From positions 1 to 18,017 of the forward strand of contig CAJQOV010000163.1 of NCBI GenBank assembly GCA_905480065.1: DNA of 18,017 nt, given 5' to 3'. The notes below the pieces were generated by a model. It worked only from the letters and a program-made list of their open reading frames with translations, was not told the DNA's origin and did not search any database. Positions 1 to 5,856 of this stretch are shown here, one piece after another. The translations under genes were made by a program, and so were the position numbers. The DNA comes from an uncultured Gammaproteobacteria bacterium (GTDB lineage: Bacteria; Pseudomonadota; Gammaproteobacteria; UBA9214). How positions within the stretch are numbered: the first letter of the stretch is position 1; every line of letters begins with the position of its first letter.

Positions 1-1056
1 TTCTACCTGCCGGCGCGCGCCCCGTTCGACCTCTATGACCGCGACAGCCGGCACGGCATAAAGCTGTACGTGCGGCGCGTGTTCATCATGGATGACGCGG
101 AACAGTTGATGCCGTACTACCTGCGCTTCGTGCGCGGCCTGGTGGATTCCAGCGATCTGCCGCTGAATGTTTCGCGCGAAATCCTGCAGCACAACAAGCT
201 GATCGATACCATCCGCGGCGGCTCGGTGAAAAAGGTGCTGGGCATGCTGGAATCAATGGCGGCAAACCAAGCGGAGCAGTATGCAAAATTCTGGGAGCAG
301 TTCGGCCGCGTGCTCAAGGAAGGACCGGGCGAGGACTTCGCCAACCGTGAACGCATCGCGAAGCTGTTGCGCTTCACCAGCACCCATAACGACAGCGATG
401 AGCAGTCGGTGTCGCTGGACGATTACATCGGCCGCATGAAGGAAGGGCAGGAAAAGATTTTCTATGTGACGGCAGATACCTTCGCCGCGGCGAAGAACAG
501 CCCGCATCTGCAGATCTTTCGCCGCAAGGGGATCGAGGTGCTGCTGTTGTCCGACCGGGTCGACGAGTGGCTGGTTGCACACCTGCACGAGTACGGCGGC
601 AAGCCGCTGGCCTCGGTGGCGCGTGGTGAGCTTGACCTCGACCAGCTGGCCGACGAGGAAGAAAAGGCGGCGGTCAAGCAAACCGAGGGTGAGTTTGCCG
701 ACCTGGTCAAGCGTATGCAGGAAGCGCTTGGCGAGCGCGTCAGTGAAGTCCGTGTCAGCCAGCGCCTGACGGATTCGCCGTCCTGCCTGGTGGCCGGTGA
801 GCACGATATGGCGGTCCACATGCAACAGCTGCTGAAGCAGGCCGGCCACGCAGTGCCGGTAAGCAAGCCGGTACTGGAGATCAACCCGGGGCATCCGCTG
901 GTCAGTCGCCTGAAACAGCAGTCTGACGCGACCCGCATTGCCGACTGGTCCAGCATCCTGTTCGACGAGGCCATGCTCAGCGAGGGCGGCCAGCTGGAAG
1001 ATCCGGTCGCGTTCGTCAACCGGGTGAACCATTTGTTGCAGTCGCTCGACGACTGA
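1..1056 (+). CDS. htpG: Chaperone HtpG (bacterial Hsp90), C-terminal part; start lies before the window
   Basis: HtpG is the cytosolic ATP-dependent Hsp90 chaperone, a homodimer that remodels client proteins with DnaK. The reading frame is open from base 1 and gives 351 residues up to TGA at 1054-1056, so the N-terminal ATPase domain and start codon are outside the window. The visible part begins with FYLPARAPFDLYDRD and continues through VRRVFIMDDAEQLMPYYLRF and SSDLPLNVSREILQ, which are hallmark middle-domain segments. The rest covers the end of the middle domain and the C-terminal dimerisation domain, ending in a leucine-rich helix. E. coli HtpG is about 624 residues, so a little over half is present. 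No truncation or frameshift is visible. In E. coli htpG lies directly before adk; here adk is about 8.4 kb downstream. Family assignment is secure. Confidence 0.98.
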   Translation, partial: FYLPARAPFDLYDRDSRHGIKLYVRRVFIMDDAEQLMPYYLRFVRGLVDSSDLPLNVSREILQHNKLIDTIRGGSVKKVLGMLESMAANQAEQYAKFWEQFGRVLKEGPGEDFANRERIAKLLRFTSTHNDSDEQSVSLDDYIGRMKEGQEKIFYVTADTFAAAKNSPHLQIFRRKGIEVLLLSDRVDEWLVAHLHEYGGKPLASVARGELDLDQLADEEEKAAVKQTEGEFADLVKRMQEALGERVSEVRVSQRLTDSPSCLVAGEHDMAVHMQQLLKQAGHAVPVSKPVLEINPGHPLVSRLKQQSDATRIADWSSILFDEAMLSEGGQLEDPVAFVNRVNHLLQSLDD

Positions 1057-1074
1057 CGGCTGTCACAGGCAGGA

Positions 1075-1129
1075 GGCCGACACCGGGGCGTGTCGGCCGG
1101 AAAAATTTCCCCTCCCGTCACGGGAGGGG
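1075..1129 (+). terminator. Two tandem perfect hairpins after htpG, the second just upstream of the next start
   Basis: Hairpin 1 pairs GGCCGACAC (1075-1083) with GTGTCGGCC (1090-1098), a 9-bp stem with a 6-base loop. Hairpin 2 pairs CCCCTCCCG (1109-1117) with CGGGAGGGG (1121-1129), a 9-bp stem with a 3-base loop. Neither is followed by a T-run, so they are not canonical intrinsic terminators. Together they probably end htpG transcription or protect its 3' end. The second stem ends 16 bases before the downstream ATG and might also influence its translation. The hairpins are directly visible; the function is inferred. Confidence 0.6.
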
Positions 1130-1145
1130 TCTACTCGGGGGAGCT

Positions 1146-1796
1146 ATGCCGGCCCAATCAAAACCCACCTTGCTGGCCTCGGTATTCTCCGACTATATCT
1201 GTCCGTTCTGCTACATCGGCGACCTGCGCCTTGACCGCCTGCGCGAGCATTTCGATCTGAAAATCAACTGGATGCTGGTGGAAATCCACCCGGAGACCCC
1301 GGCGGAGGGAACACCGGTCAGTGCACTCGGCTACAGCAGCGAGCACTGGCAGCAGATGATGGGTAACCTGCAACGACTCGCCGACGAGGAGCAGGTCAGC
1401 CTGCGCCAGCCGGCGGTCAACGCCAACTCGCGCAAGGCCCTGCAGCTGGCCGAGGCGGCCAAGCACGCCGGTGCGGACGTGTTTTACCGGCTGCACCGGC
1501 GGTTGTTCGAGGCGTATTTCGTGGCAGGGCTGAATATCGGGGACGCGGCCGTGCTGCGGCAACTGGCCGACGAATGTGGCCTGACCGGCAGCCAGGTCGA
1601 GCAGGCCTGGTCCGATCCGCGCACTGCCCAGCAGCTGCATGACAACCTGGCGGTGGCCGGCCGGTACCAGGTGCGCGCCACGCCCACGGTGTTTTTCAGC
1701 GAACAGCAGCGCATCGACGGCGTCGTGCCGTACGAGCAGTTCCTCGCCACTGCACGGGCTGGCCTGGCCGCGCAGCAGATGCAGAAAAAGGGCTAG
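1146..1796 (+). CDS. DsbA-family thiol oxidoreductase, FrnE-like, cytoplasmic
   Basis: The 216-residue product has a thioredoxin fold with a helical insertion. It opens with SVFSDYICPFCYIGDLRLDRL, containing the active-site CPFC (Cys19, Cys22), and has a cis-proline loop near RATPTVFF (Pro180). FrnE-type members are cytoplasmic disulfide isomerases or 2-hydroxychromene isomerase-like proteins, and the lack of a signal peptide fits that, unlike periplasmic DsbA. The ATG at 1146 is preceded by a G-rich ribosome-binding site (GGGGGAG, ending at 1143). The gene follows htpG after an 89-base gap containing two hairpins, so it may have its own expression. It could be involved in redox stress handling; the exact substrate cannot be told. 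A GST-like or 2-HCT isomerase role is the alternative within the same superfamily. Confidence 0.88.
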   Translation: MPAQSKPTLLASVFSDYICPFCYIGDLRLDRLREHFDLKINWMLVEIHPETPAEGTPVSALGYSSEHWQQMMGNLQRLADEEQVSLRQPAVNANSRKALQLAEAAKHAGADVFYRLHRRLFEAYFVAGLNIGDAAVLRQLADECGLTGSQVEQAWSDPRTAQQLHDNLAVAGRYQVRATPTVFFSEQQRIDGVVPYEQFLATARAGLAAQQMQKKG

Positions 1797-2120
1797 TGCG
1801 GACGGGTGCCGGTGAAAAAACGCTGTCTCACGCAACGGCGCGGGGAACAACAACAAAGAATTGCTACAGCGGCCACAGAGATCATTAATGGTATCCCCGC
1901 GACGGATTTTACGGAGCACATTCCTGCGCTAAATTGGAACAGAGGAGGGAGGGTATTACCAGCAGGGCTGCCGCTATTGTGCCAAACTGGCGATAGCGGG
2001 TTTCCCGGGCCAGTGGCCGGTGACATCCGCTGCGCCTGATGAAAAACAAATCCGCGTCCCTCAGCAGAATATATACAACCATGAGCTATGCGTGTAACTT
2101 GATCATCCATCAAATAACCC
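1797..2120. other. Long non-coding stretch with structured DNA, no convincing gene
   Basis: No frame here looks like a protein; the open frames are short, lack ribosome-binding sites and have no recognisable composition. The stretch is more AT-rich than its neighbours. It holds a weak degenerate match to the CACAGAG repeats found later (GCGGCCACAGAGATC near 1868-1882) and a structured segment at 1971-2020, described separately. A possible -10 (TATACA, about 2073-2078) has no clear -35. Confidence 0.5.
1971..2020 (+). other. Two adjacent imperfect hairpins in an intergenic region
   Basis: CCGCTAT (1971-1977) pairs with ATAGCGG (1993-1999), enclosing a nested GCCA/TGGC stem. Immediately after it, CCGGGCC and GGCCGG (2005-2020) fold around an AGT loop with one bulge. 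Together they could form a compact RNA or be the remains of a repeat. No terminator T-run follows and no riboswitch consensus was recognised. Confidence 0.35.
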
Positions 2121-2232
2121 GGGGAATTCTGATTAATTTGTCATGCTGGCGCATGCCTGCATCCAGGTTATTGAAAATATCTGGATCCCGGCCTGCGCCG
2201 GGATGACGAAAATGAATTCATCAGAAGTTCCC
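2121..2232. mobile_element. MITE-like element, copy A (112 bp), with imperfect terminal inverted repeats
   Basis: The ends, GGGGAATTCTGATTAATTT (2121-2139) and its counterpart GAATTCATCAGAAGTTCCC (2214-2232), match as inverted repeats at 15 of 19 positions. The interior carries TGTCATGCTGG, a CATCCAGGTTATTGAAAAT segment, and the strong hairpin ATCCCGGC-CTGC-GCCGGGAT flanked by CTGG and GACG. The same order and sequence recur at 4144-4246. There is no coding capacity. It ends 18 bases before the ribosome-binding site of the SYLF gene, so the element now forms part of that gene's leader. Confidence 0.75.
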
Positions 2233-2263
2233 TGGAAGAATTAATTATCAAGGAGAAAGCATT

Positions 2264-2836
2264 ATGAAAGCATATCGACACTTCCGTTCTTACATTCTGT
2301 GCCTGCTGCTTGTCCTGCCCTTCGGCAGTGCTCTTGCCGACGAATATTCTGACACCATCAGTCTGTTCAGGAATGCCGGTGAAAGCGGCACGTTCTTTGG
2401 CAATAGCTACGGCTACGCCGTGTTTCCAACCATTGGCAAGGGCGGCATTGGTATCGGTGGTGCGCATGGCAAGGGACGCGTCTATGCAGTCGGCAAATAT
2501 GTTGGCGACACGTCAGTGACACAGTTAACCATCGGTTTTCAGCTGGGTGCCGAGGCCTTCAGTGAAATGATCTTCTTCGAGGACAAGCGTGCCTTTGACG
2601 AATTCACCGGCGGCAACTTCGAGTTCAGTGCCGATGCCTCAGCCATCGCAATCACGGCCTCCGCCAAGGCCTCCGCGACAACCACCGGCAGCTCCGCCGG
2701 CGCCAGTGGTGGCAAGAAAGACGCCGCCACCATCGGCAGCTACCACAAGGGCATGGCAACCTTCACGATCGCAAAAGGTGGCTTGATGTATCAGGCGACA
2801 GTTGGCGGCCAGAAATTCTCCTACACCCCCAAGTAA
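2264..2836 (+). CDS. Secreted SYLF-domain (YSC84-like, DUF500) lipid-binding protein
   Basis: The 190-residue product starts with a classic signal peptide: basic MKAYRHFRSY, a leucine-rich core, and SALA before cleavage at about residue 25. The mature part is a SYLF domain: NSYGYAVFPTIGKGGIGIGG, then GRVYAVGKYVGDTSVTQLTI, FQLGAEAFSEMIFFEDKRA and EFSADASAIAITASAKASA. SYLF domains bind phosphoinositides in eukaryotes; bacterial versions are periplasmic or outer-membrane-associated and of uncertain function. The low-complexity Ala/Ser/Thr/Gly stretch around residues 125-160 is usual in the family. The start is fixed by AAGGAG (2250-2255) ahead of ATG 2264. A MITE-like element lies directly upstream and an inverted-repeat element directly downstream, so the gene stands alone. 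Confidence 0.9.
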   Translation: MKAYRHFRSYILCLLLVLPFGSALADEYSDTISLFRNAGESGTFFGNSYGYAVFPTIGKGGIGIGGAHGKGRVYAVGKYVGDTSVTQLTIGFQLGAEAFSEMIFFEDKRAFDEFTGGNFEFSADASAIAITASAKASATTTGSSAGASGGKKDAATIGSYHKGMATFTIAKGGLMYQATVGGQKFSYTPK

Positions 2837-2870
2837 TAAAAAGGCAACTCTGAATCAAGGCCGTCATCCC

Positions 2871-2959
2871 GGGGAAACGGGGTCGGAGTCAATTACGGCT
2901 TGATGGTAGCCGTTCGTCATCTGCCCTGCTGCGTAGATTGACTCCGACCCCGTTTCCCC
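2871..2959. repeat. REP/MITE-like element with 23-bp perfect inverted repeats
   Basis: The left arm (2871-2893) and right arm (2937-2959) are perfect reverse complements over 23 bases, containing GGGGTCGGAGTCAAT and its complement. The 43-base interior has its own hairpin, ACGGCT (2895-2900) with AGCCGT (2908-2913). The element lies between two convergent genes, ending 5 bases before the stop codon of the minus-strand gene, so it may act as a bidirectional terminator. Ends with GGGTCGGAGTCAAT-type sequence resemble the palindromes mobilised by REP-associated tyrosine (Y1) transposases; that link is recalled, not tested. The 18 bases before it (2853-2870, ACTCTGAATC...CGTCATCCC) look like a broken left end of the MITE family at 2121 and 4144. 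Confidence 0.75.
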
Positions 2960-2964
2960 TCGGG

Positions 2965-3210
2965 TCAGTTGGTCTTGACGACGCTGAACTGACCGTTCGC
3001 GTCACGGGTGACCTGGTAGGTGCCTGAGTTGCACTGGACATGCCAGGCGCCATCACCGGTGGCTTGCAGCTCCAGCACCTGCTGGCAGGGGTAGTCGGCA
3101 CCGCGGATGGCCGCCGCCATTTCCCCGTGGCCCATCTCGCTGGCGAATGCCGGCTGCATAAGGGCAAGAGTAGTCGTGAGTGCCAGTCTGATTCGTTGCA
3201 AGTCGCGCAT
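2965..3210 (-). CDS. Small secreted protein with two cysteines, unknown function
   Basis: From ATG at 3210 the product is 81 residues. It has a signal peptide (MRDLQRIRLALTTTLALMQP, then AFAS before cleavage near residue 24) and a mature part of about 57 residues containing DYPCQQVLELQATGDGAWHV, QCNSGTYQVTRDANGQFSVV. Cys42 and Cys60 could form one disulfide in the periplasm. The alternating pattern looks like a small beta-sheet domain. I recognise no named family. The start was chosen for the signal peptide; an in-frame ATG at 3219 would add three residues, and the frame is open to 3339 but without a credible signal or ribosome-binding site. No good ribosome-binding site is seen at either ATG. 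It is 150 bases downstream of the DJ-1/PfpI gene on the same strand. Confidence 0.65.
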   Translation of the reverse strand: MRDLQRIRLALTTTLALMQPAFASEMGHGEMAAAIRGADYPCQQVLELQATGDGAWHVQCNSGTYQVTRDANGQFSVVKTN

Positions 3211-3360
3211 GCATGGCATCCGGGAGCCAGGTGTTTTCAGGGCCGCATTGTGGCGGTTTCGCCGCACAGGATACGTCATAACTTGCGCATCCAGCTGCTG
3301 CCATATCAATGCAGACCCGCCCAGCCTTGCTGGCCTCACCTCGCGGGACAGGATCGTTTA

Positions 3361-4038
3361 TCAGTTACATTTATCCAGCACAGCCTTTGCCACGAGTTCT
3401 GATGAGGCCGGATTCTGGCCGGTTATCAAGTTGCCGTCAGTAATGGCATATGGATGCCAGTCGTCGGCCTTTGAATAGTTTGCCCCGTTCACCGTCAACG
3501 CGTCTTCAAGTGAAAAAGGAACCACATCTGAAAGTTGAACGGCAGCTTCTTCCGAGTTGCTGAAACAGGTAACAGACTTTCCCTGTACCAGGGGAGAACC
3601 ATCGGGGGCCTTGGTGTGGCGGAGTACGGCAGGCCCGTGACAAACCGCCGCGACCGGCTTTCCAGCGGCATAGATCGCTTCAATCAAAGCGATCGAGTGT
3701 GGATCTTCTGTCAAATCCCACATTGGTCCATGTCCGCCAGGATAAAATACCGCATCGTAATCCGCTGCTGAAACTGCTGATAATTTCACCGTAGTAGCCA
3801 GGGCCTTTTGGGCATCCCGGTCACCCTTGAAGCGTCTGGTTGCTTCTGTCTGGAAGCCAGGCTCATCGCTTTTCGGGTCCAGAGGTGGCTGTCCTCCAGC
3901 AGGTGAGGCCAGCGTGATCACCGCGCCAGCATCTGCCAGCAGGTAATAAGGTGCAGCAAACTCTTCCAGCCAGAAGCCGGTCTTGTTTCCCGTGTCTCCA
4001 AGCTGATCGTGAGATGTCAGCACCATAAGTATTTTCAT
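3361..4038 (-). CDS. DJ-1/PfpI-family protein (type 1 glutamine amidotransferase-like, Hsp31-type)
   Basis: The 225-residue protein has the DJ-1/PfpI fold. It starts MKILMVLTSHDQLGDTGNKT, followed by GFWLEEFAAPYYLL, which supplies the conserved glutamate (Glu25 or Glu26). YPGGHGPMWDL lies near residues 99-109, and the nucleophile elbow AVCHGPA gives Cys133-His134. This Cys-His-Glu set and the length fit the Hsp31-like class, whose members act as glyoxalase III-type enzymes or stress chaperones rather than true proteases. The C-terminal NLITGQNPASS is also typical. ATG at 4038 is preceded by a weak AGGGGA site. There is no signal peptide, so it is cytoplasmic. It heads a minus-strand pair with the small secreted gene, although the 150-base gap argues against a tight operon. 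Whether it degrades methylglyoxal cannot be read from sequence. Confidence 0.9.
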   Translation of the reverse strand: MKILMVLTSHDQLGDTGNKTGFWLEEFAAPYYLLADAGAVITLASPAGGQPPLDPKSDEPGFQTEATRRFKGDRDAQKALATTVKLSAVSAADYDAVFYPGGHGPMWDLTEDPHSIALIEAIYAAGKPVAAVCHGPAVLRHTKAPDGSPLVQGKSVTCFSNSEEAAVQLSDVVPFSLEDALTVNGANYSKADDWHPYAITDGNLITGQNPASSELVAKAVLDKCN

Positions 4039-4143
4039 TCCGGATCCCCTGTACGATTTACCGTAATTCAGTCTTGTTGCCTGACTACCACCCGTTTGCC
4101 CGGGTGCAAAAAATCAGTGTGTGGCATGCAGGCAATGGATAAG

Positions 4144-4246
4144 GGAACCTCTGATTAATTCGTCATGCTGGCCAGCATCCAGTTTATTGAAAACTCTGGA
4201 TCCCGGCCTGCGCCGGGATGACGGAAATGAATTAATCAGGGGCTCC
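4144..4246. mobile_element. MITE-like element, copy B (103 bp), with 18-bp terminal inverted repeats
   Basis: The left end GGAACCTCTGATTAATTC (4144-4161) and right end GAATTAATCAGGGGCTCC (4229-4246) are inverted repeats matching at 16 of 18 positions, the inner 11 perfectly. The interior has GTCATGCTGG, CATCCAGTTTATTGAAAACT and the hairpin ATCCCGGC-CTGC-GCCGGGAT, followed by GACG. It matches copy A at 2121-2232 in order, orientation and most bases. It has no coding capacity, so it would need a transposase from elsewhere. No clear target-site duplication is visible. Confidence 0.8.
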
Positions 4247-4606
4247 TGGGTTTTGACCGTCATTATTTCAATGGGCCAGGTTCATAGTACCGTGCCTCAC
4301 GGGTTTTACCTAGCATGCTGCAGGTACATCCGGTGCATGGCCGCAACGAGTTGAGCCTGCCGTTCACTGGTTTGCGAGGTGCGGCGGGAGCTGGCCGTGC
4401 TCAAATAACCGGCCACAACGCAGGGATGTCGGGACAGGAACGCTTTTCCGACAAGATTATTTATCCACTCGCACCATCAGATCAGAACCAGAGTGATAAG
4501 GTGTGCGCCCGAGCCCCGCCTTCTGCAGTTCCGGCTTTTCTGCCGCGCCTCTGCGTGCTGCTGCGCGGGAATGTATTTCCCGGCGGCTTTGCGCCAGAAT
4601 GTCCCT
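4247..4606. other. Non-coding leader region upstream of hslR
   Basis: No gene is supported here. Open frames across it have unstructured Cys/Arg/Pro-rich composition and run into hslR in other frames. The notable feature is a hairpin just before hslR: CGGGAA (4566-4571) with TTCCCG (4577-4582) around a TGTAT loop, ending 24 bases before the hslR ATG. I found no convincing sigma-70 or sigma-32 promoter by eye. Confidence 0.4.
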
Positions 4607-5008
4607 ATGACAACCGCACCCAAGGAATCCATGCGCATCGACAAGTGGCTGTGGGCGGCGCGCTTCTACAAGACCCGTTCTCTGGCGACCGATGCCATCA
4701 ATGGCGGCAAGGTGCACCTCAATGGGGACCGTATCAAGCCTTCGCGCCAGCTGGTGACTGGTGACACCCTGACTATTCAGAAGGGAGCGTACCGGTTTGA
4801 GCTGGTTGTGCAGCGTCTGACCGCGCAGCGTCGTCCGGCCGAGGAGGCGCGCACCCTGTACTCGGAGTCGGAACAGAGCGCAGAAAAACGCCATGAGCTG
4901 TACGCACAACGCAAGCTGGAAGGGCATAATGTGTTACATCCTGAGCGCCGGCCCGACAAGCGTACCCGCCGCCTGATCCACCGTTTCAAACAACAGGGAA
5001 ATCCATGA
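4607..5008 (+). CDS. hslR: Heat-shock protein 15 (Hsp15), S4-domain ribosome recycling factor
   Basis: Hsp15 binds free 50S subunits that still carry a nascent peptidyl-tRNA and helps return them to the active pool. The S4 RNA-binding domain is clear: MRIDKWLWAARFYKTRSLAT, DAINGGKVHLNGDRIKPSRQ and TGDTLTIQKG. A basic C-terminal tail follows (QRRPAEEARTLYSES, then LHPERRPDKRTRRLIHRFK), closely following E. coli Hsp15. Starting at ATG 4607 the product has 133 residues, the same as the E. coli protein, so this start is preferred. The alternative ATG at 4631 has a better-looking AAGGAA just upstream but would trim the N-terminus to KWLWAARF-proximal residues. It overlaps the following NUDIX gene by 4 bases (ATGA at 5005-5008), implying translational coupling. 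Confidence 0.93.
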   Translation: MTTAPKESMRIDKWLWAARFYKTRSLATDAINGGKVHLNGDRIKPSRQLVTGDTLTIQKGAYRFELVVQRLTAQRRPAEEARTLYSESEQSAEKRHELYAQRKLEGHNVLHPERRPDKRTRRLIHRFKQQGNP

Positions 5009-5439
5009 GTCGTCCCGTTACACCGGCACTGGCCGTCGACACCATTATCGAAATGGCCGATCGCCCCGGCCGGCCCATCGTGCTGATCGAACGCAAAAAC
5101 CCGCCGCACGGCTGGGCCATTCCAGGCGGTTTTGTCGATGTCGGCGAAACGCTGGAGACCGCGGCCATGCGCGAGGCGCGCGAGGAAACCTCGCTCGATG
5201 TGCAACTGCGGGTATTGCTCGGTATCTATTCCAACCCGGCCCGCGACCCGCGCGGTCACACGGTGACCCCGGTCTACATTGCCGAAGCCATTGGCGAACC
5301 GCGTGCCGCGGATGATGCAAAAAACCTGGAACTCTACCTGCCGCAGTTCTGTCCGCGGCTGGTCTTCGACCACGACCTGATTATCGCCGACTATCTGCAC
5401 TATCTCGAATACGGCCAGCCGGCCCCGCTACGCTTCTAG
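5005..5439 (+). CDS. NUDIX hydrolase, ADP-ribose pyrophosphatase-like
   Basis: The 144-residue protein carries a NUDIX box at residues 42-64, beginning GFVDVGE and continuing with REAREETSL. It has all the metal-binding glutamates, but serine replaces the usual glycine after EExT. AIPGGFVDVGETLETAAMRE preceded by KNPPHGW is typical of small NUDIX enzymes that hydrolyse nucleoside diphosphates linked to another group (ADP-ribose, NADH or sugar nucleotides). It has no N-terminal extension or extra domain. ATG at 5005 overlaps the hslR stop, so the two genes are probably co-translated. The substrate is not determinable; the downstream nucleoside phosphorylase hints at nucleotide housekeeping. 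Confidence 0.9.
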   Translation: MSRPVTPALAVDTIIEMADRPGRPIVLIERKNPPHGWAIPGGFVDVGETLETAAMREAREETSLDVQLRVLLGIYSNPARDPRGHTVTPVYIAEAIGEPRAADDAKNLELYLPQFCPRLVFDHDLIIADYLHYLEYGQPAPLRF

Positions 5440-5462
5440 CGGCACAGGGGCGGGTGTTACAC

Positions 5463-5474
5463 TGCGCTTGCGCA
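5463..5474. promoter_or_regulatory. 12-bp perfect palindrome upstream of ppnP
   Basis: TGCGC-TT-GCGCA (5463-5474) is an inverted repeat in the 81-base gap between the NUDIX gene and ppnP, 46 bases before the ppnP ATG. It could be an operator half-site pair or a small hairpin. No clear promoter boxes flank it. Confidence 0.25.
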
Positions 5475-5520
5475 ATGAACTATGCAGCGGCGCTTACGTT
5501 ATTTTGCAGAGGGTCAACTC

Positions 5521-5835
5521 ATGTCCGAGTTCAGTAATGTCACGGTCGTAAAGCAGGCCAATATCTATTTCGACGGTGCAGTGACCAGTCGCAGCATCCG
5601 TTTTGCCGACGGGTCCATGAAAACGCTGGGCTTCATGCAGCCGGGTGAGTATCGCTTCAACACCGGTGCGCCCGAGCTAATGGAAATCCTCTCCGGTGAA
5701 CTCGAGGTTCAGCTGCCGGGCAGTCCGCAATGGCAGCCGATAGGCGCGAATGAATCGTTTCACGTGCCGGGTGATGCAGGCTTTGTGGTGCGCGTCAGGA
5801 CGCCCACCGATTACTGCTGCTCATTCCTTGACTGA
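5521..5835 (+). CDS. ppnP: Pyrimidine/purine nucleoside phosphorylase PpnP (DUF1255)
   Basis: PpnP catalyses phosphorolysis of diverse nucleosides to free base and ribose-1-phosphate in the cytoplasm. The 104-residue product is a small single-domain cupin. It starts MSEFSNVTVVKQANIYFDGA, followed by SRSIRFADGSMKTLGFMQPG, EYRFNTGAPELMEILSGELE and ESFHVPGDAGFVVRV, all typical of the YaiE/DUF1255 family, and ends TDYCCSFLD. E. coli PpnP is about 94 residues, so the length is slightly above average. ATG 5521 is preceded by AGAGGG (5508-5513) at good spacing; the upstream in-frame ATG at 5482 would add 13 non-conserved residues. The GpsA-like gene begins 21 bases after its stop, so the two are probably co-transcribed. 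Confidence 0.93.
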   Translation: MSEFSNVTVVKQANIYFDGAVTSRSIRFADGSMKTLGFMQPGEYRFNTGAPELMEILSGELEVQLPGSPQWQPIGANESFHVPGDAGFVVRVRTPTDYCCSFLD

Positions 5836-5856
5836 GCGCGGCGCGGGCAGGGCAAC

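Noticed and set aside
253..1032. Long open frame on the minus strand opposite htpG (259 codons)
   Set aside because: It is the antisense shadow of a strongly conserved gene in GC-rich DNA; composition is His/Leu/Gln-rich and no family is recognisable.
1806..2039. 77-codon open frame in the region after the DsbA-like gene
   Set aside because: No ribosome-binding site or family, odd composition, and it overlaps the hairpin region.
4121..4354. Short open frame across the MITE-like element
   Set aside because: It reads through an inverted-repeat element whose other copy does not preserve the frame.
4441..4606. Sigma-32 promoter for hslR
   Set aside because: No pair of CTTGAA-like and CCCCAT-like boxes at proper spacing was found by eye.
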